Assembly (NCBI GenBank): GCA_031266015.1 | Contig: JAISBU010000006.1 | Location: 16,176 to 80,175 of the forward strand | DNA from: Prevotellaceae bacterium | GTDB taxonomy: Bacteria; Bacteroidota; Bacteroidia; Bacteroidales; UBA932 | Direction of reading: 5' to 3' | DNA length: 64,000 nucleotides | Shown: positions 38,550 through 47,939 of the stretch, piece by piece | Layout of the letters: each line of letters opens with the position of its first letter | Position numbering within the stretch: the stretch's first letter is position 1 | Notes under the pieces: generated by a model | What the model was told of the DNA's origin: nothing | Seen by the model: the letters and a program-made list of their open reading frames with translations, nothing else | Databases searched by the model: none | Translations under genes and position numbers: made by a program

Positions 38550-41279
38550 ATGCAAACAAAGTACGTGTATTTCTTTGGCAACAAAACTGCCGAGGGCAAT
38601 GGAAAAATGAGGGAGCTGCTTGGCGGAAAAGGCGCCAACCTGGCGGAAATGAACCTTATTGGCATACCGGTGCCTCCCGGCTATACCATTACTACGGAGG
38701 TTTGTAACAGCTACTATCAAATGGGTCACGAGGCCGTAACGCTTATGATTAAGCCCGAAGTAGAGGCGGCCATGAAGCGGGTAGAGGCGGCTGTGGCCGG
38801 AGCAAAATTCGGTGATAAGGAAAATCCTCTTTTGGTTTCTGTACGCTCCGGTTCGCGCGCTTCTATGCCGGGTATGATGGATACCATCTTAAACTTGGGT
38901 ATGAATGATGAGGTGGTGGAAACTCTTGCCAAGAAGAGCGGAAATGCACGTTTTGCTTGGGATTCATACCGTCGCTTTGTGCAAATGTACGGCGACGTGG
39001 TGTTGGGAATGAAGCCGCAGAATAAGGAAGATGAAGATCCGTTTGAGGAAATCATAGAGCATAAGAAAAAAGAGCGTGGTGTGACGCTTGATACCGATTT
39101 GCTGGTAGAGGATTTGAAGGATCTGGTAAAGAAGTTTAAGGCTGCCGTAAAAAAATCTACAGGAAAAGATTTTCCAAGTAATCCCTGGGAGCAGCTGTGG
39201 GGCGCTGTGGCTGCCGTATTCAATAGCTGGATGAATGAGCGCGCGATACTGTATCGCAAGCTTAACAGAATACCCGAGGAATGGGGAACTGCCGTAAACG
39301 TGCAGACCATGGTATTCGGAAATATGGGGCAAACATCGGCTACCGGAGTTGCCTTTACGAGAGATGCTTCAACAGGTGAGGCTATTTTCAACGGAGAGTA
39401 TTTGATTAATGCTCAAGGTGAAGATGTTGTAGCGGGTATTCGTACTCCACAGCAAATTACTATGGAAGGCTCTAAGCGTTGGGCTGCATCGCAAGGCATT
39501 TCTGAGGCAGAGCGGCTTGCGAAGTATCCTTCATTGCAGGAAACTATGCCCGCAGTTTACAGAGATTTGTTTGATACGCAACAAAAGTTGGAGCAGCACA
39601 ATAGAGATATGCAGGATATTGAGTTTACCATTCAGGATGGTAAGCTGTGGATGCTGCAAACCCGTAATGGAAAGCGTACCGGAGCCGCTATGCTCAAGAT
39701 TGCCATTGATATGTTCCGTGAAGGAATGATTACAGAGCAGGAGGCGGTTTTGCGCTGTGAGCCGGAGAAGCTGGAGGAGCTGCTTCACCCGGTGTTTAAG
39801 AAAGAAGCGCTAGCTAGAGCAAAATCTATTGCTAAAGGCTTGCCGGCATCACCCGGTGCGGCTACAGGGCAAATTGTGTTTTTTGCTGAGGATGCAGAAA
39901 AATGGGCTGGGGAAAAGAAAAAAACAATTCTTGTACGGGTAGAAACATCTCCGGAAGATTTGAAGGGTATGCACGTGGCCGAAGGTATTCTGACCTCACG
40001 TGGTGGAATGACCTCGCACGCCGCTGTGGTGGCGCGTGGTATGGGTAAGTGCTGTATTTCCGGCGCCGGCACTTTGATGATTGATTACAAGGCTCGTACG
40101 CTTACAGTTGGCACTACCGTGCTGAAGGAAGGTGACTGGATTTCATTGGACGGATCTACCGGAAATGTTTATCAGGGACAAATAGAAACCGCTCCTGCAG
40201 AGGCCGGTGGCGATTTTGCAACGTTACTTTCTATGGCAGGTAAGCATTCTCGCATGCAGGTGCGTACCAATGCTGATACTCCTCACGATGCGCAAGTTGC
40301 TCGTGCTTTTGGCGCACAAGGAATTGGACTTTGCCGTACAGAGCACATGTTTTTTGAAGGCGATAAGATTTGGCCTATGCGCGAAATGATTTTGGCTAAG
40401 GATGAAGTCGGACGTCGCAAAGCGCTAGCAAAACTTTTGCCCTTGCAGCGTAAGGATTTTGAGGGCATTTTTGAGGCTATGCAAGGCTTGCCGGTTACGG
40501 TACGCTTGCTAGACCCTCCCTTGCATGAGTTTGTTCCTCACGATGAAAAAGGTCAGGAAGAGGTGGCAAAGATTATGGGCGTTTCACTGGCTGAGGTTAA
40601 GGAGCGCGTAAGTAATCTTGCGGAGGTTAACCCTATGCTGGGGCATCGTGGCTGCCGTTTGGGAAATACCTATCCTGAAATTACCGAGATGCAGACGCGC
40701 GCTATCATTGAGGCGGCATTGAATTTGAAGAAGAAAGGCGTGCAATCTATTCCTGAAATAATGGTTCCGCTGACCTGTACACAAAATGAAATGAAGATGC
40801 AGGCAGATATCATTCACGCAACTGCCAAGAACGTTTTTGCAGAACGTAACGACAGCATTGAGTACAAGGTAGGCACCATGATTGAGGTGCCTCGCGCTGC
40901 GCTTACCGCTGAAAAGGTTGCCAACTATGCCGAGTTTTTCTCTTTTGGTACCAATGACTTAACGCAAATGACCTTCGGCTTCTCACGTGATGACGTGTCG
41001 AAGTTTTTACCGGTATATTTGGAGAAAGGCTTGTTGAAGTACGATCCGTTCCAAATTTTGGATCAGACCGGCGTTGGGCAGCTGGTGGGTATGGCTACTG
41101 TGAAGGGACGCTCGGTACGTCCATCGCTTAAGGTGGGGATTTGTGGGGAGCATGGAGGTGAACCTTCATCGGTAGAGTTCTGCCACCACATTGGGCTTAA
41201 CTACGTTAGCTGTTCGCCTTTCCGTGTGTCCATTGCGCGGATGGCCGCTGCTCATGCTGCTATTAAGGAAAATAAGTAG
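38550..41279 (+). CDS. ppdK: Pyruvate, phosphate dikinase
   Basis: 909 residues. Interconverts pyruvate + ATP + phosphate and PEP + AMP + pyrophosphate. The N-terminal nucleotide domain begins G-G-K-G-A-N-L-A-E-M; the swivelling domain holds the phosphocarrier His in G-G-M-T-S-H-A-A-V-V-A-R-G near 490; the C-terminal barrel has F-G-T-N-D-L-T-Q-M and the closing C-G-E-H-G-G-E-P-S-S-V-E-F-C. Full length, typical of the family. In anaerobic Bacteroidota it links glycolysis to PEP-dependent fumarate pathways, which fits the sdh/frd genes nearby. Confidence 0.98.
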   Translation: MQTKYVYFFGNKTAEGNGKMRELLGGKGANLAEMNLIGIPVPPGYTITTEVCNSYYQMGHEAVTLMIKPEVEAAMKRVEAAVAGAKFGDKENPLLVSVRSGSRASMPGMMDTILNLGMNDEVVETLAKKSGNARFAWDSYRRFVQMYGDVVLGMKPQNKEDEDPFEEIIEHKKKERGVTLDTDLLVEDLKDLVKKFKAAVKKSTGKDFPSNPWEQLWGAVAAVFNSWMNERAILYRKLNRIPEEWGTAVNVQTMVFGNMGQTSATGVAFTRDASTGEAIFNGEYLINAQGEDVVAGIRTPQQITMEGSKRWAASQGISEAERLAKYPSLQETMPAVYRDLFDTQQKLEQHNRDMQDIEFTIQDGKLWMLQTRNGKRTGAAMLKIAIDMFREGMITEQEAVLRCEPEKLEELLHPVFKKEALARAKSIAKGLPASPGAATGQIVFFAEDAEKWAGEKKKTILVRVETSPEDLKGMHVAEGILTSRGGMTSHAAVVARGMGKCCISGAGTLMIDYKARTLTVGTTVLKEGDWISLDGSTGNVYQGQIETAPAEAGGDFATLLSMAGKHSRMQVRTNADTPHDAQVARAFGAQGIGLCRTEHMFFEGDKIWPMREMILAKDEVGRRKALAKLLPLQRKDFEGIFEAMQGLPVTVRLLDPPLHEFVPHDEKGQEEVAKIMGVSLAEVKERVSNLAEVNPMLGHRGCRLGNTYPEITEMQTRAIIEAALNLKKKGVQSIPEIMVPLTCTQNEMKMQADIIHATAKNVFAERNDSIEYKVGTMIEVPRAALTAEKVANYAEFFSFGTNDLTQMTFGFSRDDVSKFLPVYLEKGLLKYDPFQILDQTGVGQLVGMATVKGRSVRPSLKVGICGEHGGEPSSVEFCHHIGLNYVSCSPFRVSIARMAAAHAAIKENK

Positions 41280-41378
41280 CAGGTTTGTTTGATATTATTC
41301 TGAACTATAGATAGTTAAGGTGTTGGATAGAGGAGGCGGACAGGCTATAGCTCCCAGTTAGTTGGTGTTTGTTTATGG

Positions 41379-41408
41379 AGGGTTGCCCAAAAGGGCAGCC
41401 CTTTTTTT
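41379..41408 (+). terminator. Intrinsic terminator after ppdK
   Basis: 10-base stem AGGGTTGCCC/GGGCAGCCCT (41379-41388 with 41393-41402, one G-T pair), AAAA loop, then a T run. It lies ~100 bases after the stop. No gene is seen between 41280 and 41378. Confidence 0.9.
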
Positions 41409-41499
41409 ATCTGTACCCGTATCTTTGGCACGCTATAGACTACTACAAGCGCACAGCGCCGGATCTGTTTGAGAAGTTGTTTGCCAAAAAGTACAAACA

Positions 41500-43701
41500 A
41501 TGTTTGGATTTTCCATATGGCGAAAAGTTTACTTTCTGAGAATTATTGCTCGGCGTGCTGTTGCTGCCAAAATTCTACGGGTATTTGAGCTCTCCGACGA
41601 GCGTGTCATAACGCTTCAGCAGCTGAGCGCCATGCTCGATGCAAGCAATGTGGATATGAGGTGCCTGCTGCAAGAGGCGTTACGCTACCTCATGTTGCGA
41701 GGACATATAGAGGAAGCGTACCCCTACAAATACCGGCTCTGTCGCAAAGAGTATATCATGGGAGTGGTGGATGTTGCGAAAGATAACGCACAATCCCGTA
41801 CATTAATTTCGCTCTACCATAAAAAGCCCATCTTTATTTTACCCGATAAGCTTCGCGGGGCCTTACCCGGCGATACGGTGTGGGCTGCGCTACACTTGGA
41901 TTCGTTGAAGGGACAAGTGGCTGAAGTAACACGGGTTGTCAAATTCGCATGCCGTCGTTTTTCCGGTTCCATTGAAATAGCCAGAGAGCGTGCCTGGTTT
42001 ATTCCCGAGCAAGATATTTACCGCGATATTGTAGTTCCGCTGAATAAGCTGGGTGGCGCCAAAGATGGCGATGCTGTGATGGTGGAAATTGACGAGTTTA
42101 CCGAGTCGTTTAGAACCATGCATGGCAAGGTGGTGCAGGTACTTGGAGCACGTAAGGACAGGCATGTTGATTTTGTATTGAAGCTGGAACAACAGGGATT
42201 CAGCCAGCTTTTTACGCCTGAACTTACACAGCTGGCGCAACGTATTGCTGCTGAGAAAGGTGAAATTCCTCTTTCGGAATATGAGCAGCGACGGGACCTG
42301 CGGGATGTACTCACATTTACGGTAGACCCGAAAGACGTACATGAAATTGATGACGCCATTTCTATCCGGCAATTTTCATCAGGACGTTGGGAGGTTGGTG
42401 TGCATATCGCAGATGTTTCTCACTATATTCCGCAGGGCTCGGCTATTGACTTAGAGGCTCGCAGAAGAGGAACATCGGTATACCTTTATGACAAGGTAAT
42501 TCCAATGCTGCCGCAAGAAATAGTTGAGCTATGTACACTCTTACCACGCGAAGATAAGCTGGCATTTTCTGTAATATTTGAGTTTAGTGAGAAGTGGGAG
42601 CTGTTGAACTTCTGGATGGGTAAAACTATTATTCGATCAGACCAAAACTTCAGCTACCATGAGGTAAGCTACATTATTGCGGCAAACGAAGGCAGGTATG
42701 CCCGGGACATCCAAGTGCTATACTCCATTGCGACCATGTTGAAACAACGGCGGGCAGAGAATGGCGCTCTTTTCTTTCACAGCGCTCCGGAATTAAAATT
42801 TGATTTTGACGACAATTCTTTTCCCATTCGGGTACACGTCAACCAACGTAATGAGGCCACCATGATGGTGGAGGAGCTTATGCTCTTGGCCAATCGTACG
42901 GTAGCGCAGCGTATCGGTAAACGTGGCACTCAAAAGAGTGATAGACCCTTTGTTTATCGGGTTCATGGTTTGCCGCATCGTACACACTTTGATGAATTTG
43001 TACGGGTTGCCCAGCGTTTTGGGTACGTGGTGGGCGATACTTCTACCAATAAGCAAATTGCTTTACAGCTGAGTTCTTTGCTGGAACAAGCTAAGGGAAA
43101 ACCGGAAGAAACTTTGCTGGCATCGCTCGCACTAAAGGCAATGTCTAAGGCACGATACACGCACAAGCCAAAAGCACACTACGGCTTGGCGTTTGAGTAT
43201 TACGCTCACTTTACATCGCCCATGAGGCGTTATGCTGATTTAGCTGCGCACCGGTTGTTGGAAGGTTATCACATCAACAGAGCTAGCGCACGGGAGGTTG
43301 ATGAGGAGGAAATTGAAAAGCTGTGTGCGCACCTTACGCTTCAACAGCAGCGTGCCGATTTACTTGAAGATGAATGTAGACGGGAGAAAGCGGCCGAGTA
43401 CATGGAGAGCCGTATGAACCATTTATTTACGGCAGTTATTTTCAACTTTGGTGATAGAACCATGAGCGTAGAGCTGCGTGAAAATGGAATTTGCGGACAA
43501 ATATTTTACGCAGATTTGATCGATGACCAGTACTTTCTGAATCGCGATACGTACACCGTTATTGGTATGCAAGGACGTGCTACGTACAGGCTTGGCGATT
43601 GGGTACGGGTAAAGCCTTTGCGAATAAATGAGTACAGCAAAAATATTTGCTTCAGCATAGAGGGGAGGCTGGAAGAGGAGCATGATGCTAGAAGAAGCTA
43701 G
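41500..43701 (+). CDS. rnr: RNase R family exoribonuclease, variant catalytic site
   Basis: 733 residues. Order: a winged-helix-like N-terminus (1-90), cold-shock domains (about 90-250), the RNB catalytic domain from about 265, and a C-terminal S1-like end. The RNB domain normally has four Asp in the pattern D-x5-D-x-D-D; here it reads D276, E282, D284, D285 (V-D-P-K-D-V-H-E-I-D-D), so one Asp is Glu. Other hallmarks are intact: G-V-H-I-A-D-V-S-H-Y-I, R-R-G-T-S-V-Y-L, and Y-A-H-F-T-S-P-M-R-R-Y-A-D-L near 570. It degrades structured RNA 3' to 5'. Activity is expected but the change deserves a test. Confidence 0.9.
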   Translation: MFGFSIWRKVYFLRIIARRAVAAKILRVFELSDERVITLQQLSAMLDASNVDMRCLLQEALRYLMLRGHIEEAYPYKYRLCRKEYIMGVVDVAKDNAQSRTLISLYHKKPIFILPDKLRGALPGDTVWAALHLDSLKGQVAEVTRVVKFACRRFSGSIEIARERAWFIPEQDIYRDIVVPLNKLGGAKDGDAVMVEIDEFTESFRTMHGKVVQVLGARKDRHVDFVLKLEQQGFSQLFTPELTQLAQRIAAEKGEIPLSEYEQRRDLRDVLTFTVDPKDVHEIDDAISIRQFSSGRWEVGVHIADVSHYIPQGSAIDLEARRRGTSVYLYDKVIPMLPQEIVELCTLLPREDKLAFSVIFEFSEKWELLNFWMGKTIIRSDQNFSYHEVSYIIAANEGRYARDIQVLYSIATMLKQRRAENGALFFHSAPELKFDFDDNSFPIRVHVNQRNEATMMVEELMLLANRTVAQRIGKRGTQKSDRPFVYRVHGLPHRTHFDEFVRVAQRFGYVVGDTSTNKQIALQLSSLLEQAKGKPEETLLASLALKAMSKARYTHKPKAHYGLAFEYYAHFTSPMRRYADLAAHRLLEGYHINRASAREVDEEEIEKLCAHLTLQQQRADLLEDECRREKAAEYMESRMNHLFTAVIFNFGDRTMSVELRENGICGQIFYADLIDDQYFLNRDTYTVIGMQGRATYRLGDWVRVKPLRINEYSKNICFSIEGRLEEEHDARRS

Positions 43702-43804
43702 GTATATATTCCCTTGCATAAGTTCCGGATATGTACAAACGCCGTCCCGAATGGCCACTATGTAATATTTAAAGTCTTGATAATTAAATATGGTTCAATT
43801 CTAG

Positions 43805-44035
43805 ATTAGAAATGATTATCTTGGCGTAAGGGCAGGTCTTAACGTCGACAATGTGTCTAAGGATTTCGAACTCGACAGCAAGGTAGGCTTCCACCTGGGC
43901 GGCGTTGTTGACATTTCGCTGGCAAACGTATCACCTATGCTACCCGAACAAAAAGCTCCATTGCAAACAAACCTAACCGCGCAACGCAAAACAAGGAGTA
44001 GCGCAAAACGAAGCAAAAACAAATTATCACGATGA
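43805..44035 (+). pseudogene. Remnant of a PorT-like outer membrane beta-barrel gene
   Basis: An open frame just after a TAG at 43802 reads L-G-V-R-A-G-L-N-V-D-N-V-S-K-D-F then D-S-K-V-G-F-H-L-G-G-V-V-D-I-S-L. This is the N-terminal part of the small Bacteroidota outer membrane barrel domain (mature start, first strands). It has no signal peptide and after ~40 residues becomes a Lys/Arg/Ser-rich tail. The stop codon overlaps the ATG of the next gene by four bases. Most likely a fragment left by deletion. Confidence 0.6.
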
Positions 44036-44463
44036 AAAATAAAATTTTACACTTTTTTACCGGGGCATGGCGGCCTTCTATGACCGTAACCTTGGCGCTG
44101 TCGTTAGCGCTGGCAGTAAGTTTTTCGGCCTGCAGCAAGGACGATGACAACGGCGGCGGCAACCTCTATCGCCCCTCTCAGGATATGAGCAGCGAGGAAA
44201 TCCTGACGCTCTTTGATGAGGTAACCGCCAACATGGCCACAGTGCGACAAGTTTCTGTGGATGAAATTTTTGCGGAAACATACCAGGGCAAAACGCCGGA
44301 GCTGTACAAAGACAGCAATTTCACCCAAAAGGTGAATTCTAATTCATCGCTGTCCCTGACCAACAACAACACCGTGCTCTACGCGAAGTGGGTGAGCAAG
44401 TCGGCGGCAAAATCACTCTTCAAAAAAGTTCAGGCAAAATTCCTGAGAGAGCGGGCGCAGTAG
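44032..44463 (+). CDS. Small lipoprotein, function unknown
   Basis: 143 residues. An N-terminal segment of about 35 residues (M-K-N-K-I-L-H-F-F) leads to lipobox S-F-S-A-C, then S-K-D-D-D-N-G-G-G, a tether typical of surface lipoproteins in Bacteroidota. The mature part is helical, with L-F-D-E-V-T-A-N-M and a basic C-terminus (K-V-Q-A-K-F-L-R-E-R). I do not recognise a family. Its ATG overlaps the stop of the barrel remnant, so it may have been the second gene of a pair whose first gene decayed. Confidence 0.6.
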   Translation: MKNKILHFFTGAWRPSMTVTLALSLALAVSFSACSKDDDNGGGNLYRPSQDMSSEEILTLFDEVTANMATVRQVSVDEIFAETYQGKTPELYKDSNFTQKVNSNSSLSLTNNNTVLYAKWVSKSAAKSLFKKVQAKFLRERAQ

Positions 44464-44480
44464 CCAACTTGCAAGCGCAT

Positions 44481-44523
44481 GTCACAAAGTAACATGAAGT
44501 ACTTCTTTGTGACAACCTTTGCG
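44481..44523 (+). terminator. Stem-loop after the small lipoprotein gene
   Basis: 9-base perfect stem GTCACAAAG/CTTTGTGAC (44481-44489 with 44515-44523). No T run follows, so its action as a terminator is uncertain. Confidence 0.45.
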
Positions 44524-44602
44524 AGGCTTTGTGGTTACATTTTAGTATAAACTAGGTATATCATTACAAAAACAAAACACCAAGATGAAGCGACATTCAA
44601 CC

Positions 44603-45274
44603 TTAGGTTAGGCGCATCTTGTCGAATAAATCCTTTTTTGGAGCAGGCGCCTCGGCCAGAATATTTTCCTTAGTAACCGGATGGATAAACTGCACGGAAT
44701 GCGCGTGTAGCGAAATCCCGCCATTGGGGTTGGAACGGGCAAATCCGTACTTTAAGTCCCCTTTTATGGGACAGCCGATTTTGCTTAGCTGGCAGCGTAT
44801 CTGATGATGCCTGCCCGTGAGGAGCTCTACCTCCAGTAAAAAGTAAGAATTGCTGGCGCCAATTAGCTTGTAGCGCAGTGTAGCTTCTTTGGCTGCTGGA
44901 GTGGGCTTATCGTAGGCGTATGTTTTGTTCTGCTTCTCGTTGCGCACCAAGTAGTGCTTGAGCAAATCTTCCTCTTTTGGCGGGCGCTCTTTTACAATTG
45001 CCCAGTATGTTTTATGCACCTCGCCGCTCTTGAACATGGCGTTGAGACGAGCGAGCGCCTTACTTGTTTTTGCAAAAATAACCACACCGCTGACCGGCCG
45101 GTCCAGCCTATGCGGCACGCCAAGGTATACATTTCCGGACTTGCCGTAACGCTCTTTTATTGAGGACTTTATGCTTTCTTCAAGCGATTCGCTGCACACC
45201 TTATCTGTCTGTACCAATTCGCCAACGCGTTTGTTGACAATGATTAGGTGATTATCCTCGAATAGTATCTCCAT
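44603..45274 (-). CDS. RluA-family pseudouridine synthase
   Basis: 223 residues from ATG 45274 (M-E-I-L-F-E-D-N-H-L). The catalytic motif is H-R-L-D-R-P-V-S-G near 57, with the Asp that attacks uridine; later K-T-Y-W-A-I, T-G-R-H-H-Q-I-R and H-A-H-S-V-Q-F are standard. There is no S4 domain, as in RluA/TruC-like members. The RNA target (rRNA or tRNA) cannot be told from sequence. It follows panB by 57 bases and closes the rseC-rnfB-panB-rluA run. Confidence 0.9.
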   Translation of the reverse strand: MEILFEDNHLIIVNKRVGELVQTDKVCSESLEESIKSSIKERYGKSGNVYLGVPHRLDRPVSGVVIFAKTSKALARLNAMFKSGEVHKTYWAIVKERPPKEEDLLKHYLVRNEKQNKTYAYDKPTPAAKEATLRYKLIGASNSYFLLEVELLTGRHHQIRCQLSKIGCPIKGDLKYGFARSNPNGGISLHAHSVQFIHPVTKENILAEAPAPKKDLFDKMRLT

Positions 45275-45331
45275 ATGAATGCACAATGCATAGCTATTTC
45301 CCCAATTATGAATTGAGAATTATGAATTTTC

Positions 45332-46147
45332 TTAGTACTGCTCTTTGTCGTTGGGGAAGTTGCCGGATTTTACATCGTCTACGTAGCGCTCAAAAGCGCT
45401 CTTTACGTCATCGTAAAGGCTGGCATAGCGGCGCAAAAAGCGGGGAGAAAAGTCTTTTGACAGCCCCAACATATCATGCATAACCAACACCTGACCATCA
45501 ACACCGCTGCCTGCGCCAATGCCGATCATGGGAATGCTCAACTCTTTGGCCACCCGTGTGCCAAGCGTTGCCGGAATTTTCTCCAGTACAACTGCGAAGC
45601 ATCCTGCCTCTTCCAACAGGCGAGCATCGGCTACCAGCTTTTCAGCTTCGGCCTCCTCTGTAGCGCGTACGGCGTAAGTGCCGAATTTGTTGATGGACTG
45701 AGGAGTTAAGCCAAGATGCCCCATTACCGGAATACCTGCCGTAAGTATGCGCTGTACTGACTCTATGATTTCCTTACCGCCCTCCAGCTTTACGGCGTCG
45801 GCGCCGCTTTCTTTCATTATACGGATGGCTGAGTGCAAGGCTTCTTTGGAGTTACCCTGATAGGTGCCAAAAGGTAAATCTACCACCACCATTGCTTTCT
45901 TCACCGCCCTGACAACCGATTGGGCGTGGTAAATCATATGATCCAACGTCATGGGTAGCGTGGTGTCATACCCGGCCATAACGTTTGCGGCAGAGTCGCC
46001 CACAAGTACTACATCCATACCTACCGAGTCTATAATACGGCCCATAGTGTAGTCATAGGTGGTGAGCATAGCTATTTTTTCACCACGTTGCTTTTTTTCC
46101 AGCAAGCGTTGGGTGGTTATTATGCGCTCTTTTCCTTCTGTAGACAT
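45332..46147 (-). CDS. panB: 3-methyl-2-oxobutanoate hydroxymethyltransferase
   Basis: 271 residues. First step of pantothenate (coenzyme A) synthesis: adds a hydroxymethyl group from methylene-THF to alpha-ketoisovalerate. Hallmarks: L-T-T-Y-D-Y-T near 27, [12 protein letters not shown] near 45 (metal Asp), D-L-P-F-G-T-Y near 85, K-L-E-G-G near 118, G-H-L-G-L-T-P-Q-S near 140 and I-G-I-G-A-G near 205. Starts 28 bases after rnfB, an unusual pairing. No panC or panD here. Confidence 0.97.
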   Translation of the reverse strand: MSTEGKERIITTQRLLEKKQRGEKIAMLTTYDYTMGRIIDSVGMDVVLVGDSAANVMAGYDTTLPMTLDHMIYHAQSVVRAVKKAMVVVDLPFGTYQGNSKEALHSAIRIMKESGADAVKLEGGKEIIESVQRILTAGIPVMGHLGLTPQSINKFGTYAVRATEEAEAEKLVADARLLEEAGCFAVVLEKIPATLGTRVAKELSIPMIGIGAGSGVDGQVLVMHDMLGLSKDFSPRFLRRYASLYDDVKSAFERYVDDVKSGNFPNDKEQY

Positions 46148-46175
46148 ATCAATAATATTTGGTTTGTTGTACGTT

Positions 46176-47039
46176 TTATGCGGTAGCGGCTTCGGCCGGG
46201 ACTTCCTCCCGCTTTACCACTCGTGGAGGAAAATTGGTTTCGATAATGGCGCTTGTTGGGCATTCGGACACGCACTTGCGGCATAACGTACATTTATTGA
46301 AGTCTATGCAGGCCAAATTTTGGCTGATGGCGATGGCATCAAACTTACAAACCTTTACGCACTTGGTACATGCGGTACAAGCCGAGGAGCAAGCCTTTTT
46401 AGCAATGCCGCCTTTATCTTTATTGATGCAGGATACAAATACGCGACGATTCTTTGGGCCCTTCTTACGCAGCTCAATAATCATCTTTGGGCACGCCGTA
46501 ATACATGTTCCGCATGCGGTACACTTATCCTGGTCAACTTCGGGTAGTCCGGTTTCAGGGTTCATGTGTATGGCATCGAATTTGCAGGATAGCACGCAAT
46601 CGCCCTTACCCAGACACCCGAAGCTGCAGCCTGTATCGCCGCTGTAAAGCGATGAGGCAATGGCGCAAGACGTGGCCCCCTCGTAGCTGTTTGTACGTGG
46701 ACGGGCGCAAAATGTTCCGTTGCAGCGCACTACGGCTACCTGTGGATCTTTGGCTACCGCTGCAAGTCCCAATACTTTGGAAACGTTAGCCATGCCTTCG
46801 TTGCCGCCCACGGGACAGTATAACAGCGATAAATCGGCAGCGCCTACGGATGCGGTGGCAAATGCCCTGCATCCGGCGTAGCCACATCCTCCGCAGTTGG
46901 CGCCAGGCAGCAGCGCCTCTACGTCATCAATGCGGGGGTCTTCCTCTACCTTAAATTTTTGTGCTACAATATATAGAATTACAGCCAAGAAAACGCCCAG
47001 AGTAACAAGCGTGGCAATGGTAATCAACGTAGTAGTCAT
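46176..47039 (-). CDS. rnfB: Rnf complex iron-sulfur subunit RnfB
   Basis: 287 residues. An N-terminal membrane helix (about 5-25) is followed by the [4Fe-4S] domain [15 protein letters not shown] near 43-57 and by ferredoxin-type clusters ([32 protein letters not shown]). RnfB passes electrons from ferredoxin in the Rnf complex, which pumps Na+ or H+. In other Bacteroidota rnfB is followed by rnfC, D, G, E, A; here panB follows. The rest must lie elsewhere or be absent. Start ATG 47039, 35 bases after rseC. Confidence 0.94.
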   Translation of the reverse strand: MTTTLITIATLVTLGVFLAVILYIVAQKFKVEEDPRIDDVEALLPGANCGGCGYAGCRAFATASVGAADLSLLYCPVGGNEGMANVSKVLGLAAVAKDPQVAVVRCNGTFCARPRTNSYEGATSCAIASSLYSGDTGCSFGCLGKGDCVLSCKFDAIHMNPETGLPEVDQDKCTACGTCITACPKMIIELRKKGPKNRRVFVSCINKDKGGIAKKACSSACTACTKCVKVCKFDAIAISQNLACIDFNKCTLCRKCVSECPTSAIIETNFPPRVVKREEVPAEAATA

Positions 47040-47074
47040 GCGGGTTTAAGTTGTACTTTATAAAAGGTGAAACA

Positions 47075-47491
47075 TTATTTAATTTTTTCCAATGTAAACG
47101 TCATTTGCTTTTCAATCTTGCTTCTCAATACAAACAAAACGATGTAGTAGCCTGCCAGCGCTGCCAACGTGCCGAGTCCGGCGTACAGCTCCGGAACTCC
47201 AAGGGTGATGAGCGTAATTAAAACAACCATAAGCACCGCTAATGGAAGCATATAGCCGTACATTACCGCCTTCATTCCTATAGATTGGCGAATAGCCACG
47301 TTAACTTCCTCTCCAACCTCAAAGCGCTCCAGGGTATGGGGTACGCCAATAATCTTTTCCTCCATATCGGCGGCCATGCAAGCGTCCTTGGCGTGGCATG
47401 CAGCGCATGCAGCTACCCGTTCTATGCGAACCAGTATTCCTTGTTCGTCTACTTGCATGATGACCCCTGAGTGCTTAATTTCTTTTGCCAT
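47075..47491 (-). CDS. rseC: RseC-family protein
   Basis: 138 residues. The N-terminal cytoplasmic part has V-A-A-C-A-A-C-H-A-K-D-A-C with cysteines spaced as in RseC (about 27-38), followed by two membrane helices (about 75-95 and 100-120). RseC relatives are encoded with rnf genes in many Bacteroidota and are linked to redox sensing or Rnf assembly. First gene of rseC-rnfB-panB-rluA with its own promoter box. Confidence 0.88.
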   Translation of the reverse strand: MAKEIKHSGVIMQVDEQGILVRIERVAACAACHAKDACMAADMEEKIIGVPHTLERFEVGEEVNVAIRQSIGMKAVMYGYMLPLAVLMVVLITLITLGVPELYAGLGTLAALAGYYIVLFVLRSKIEKQMTFTLEKIK

Positions 47492-47517
47492 TTTGTGCTA
47501 TGGACGAAAATATTGTA

Positions 47518-47525
47518 CAAAGATA
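47518..47525 (-). promoter_or_regulatory. -7 box (TATCTTTG) for rseC-rnfB-panB
   Basis: TATCTTTG on the minus strand, about 27 bases upstream of the rseC ATG. The -33 element is not clear. Confidence 0.55.
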
Positions 47526-47632
47526 GCTAAATAAAAGAATATATAATTATCCGCGATTTTACCCAATCCGGTTACCATTTATTATTTACAATTTACCGGT
47601 GCGTGTGCGCTGTCACGCTGAGCCTGTCGAAG

Positions 47633-47721
47633 GTTGGGCGGCGGCTACGCCGCCGCCCAACACTTTTTTCCTTACCGCCGCCTCGTCATTCCGACCGGAG
47701 CGAAGCGGAGTGGAGGAACCT
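47633..47721 (+). repeat. Palindromic module: GC-rich inverted repeat plus R1 unit
   Basis: Perfect 13-base inverted repeat GTTGGGCGGCGGC/GCCGCCGCCCAAC (47633-47645 with 47649-47661, TAC loop), a T run, then R1 (47684-47721). The same order (GC palindrome, T-rich spacer, R1) occurs at 2604-2696 and, reversed, at 7283-7382 and 7680-7779. Confidence 0.75.
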
Positions 47722-47939
47722 GCCCTCACCGCACCCTTCGACAAGCACAAGTATAGCAGTCAACTGTTGACTGTCTTGTCTTTGTTCCTTTTATCCTTGC
47801 TCCGACAAGCTAACGCACCCGCACCGGTAAATCATAAATCGTCAATAGTAAATTGTCAAATGGTAAATCGTTGCACAATAAATTTTTCTGTTTACCGTTA
47901 CAATTATAACGGCAAATATTGCATAAACAAAAAATTTAC

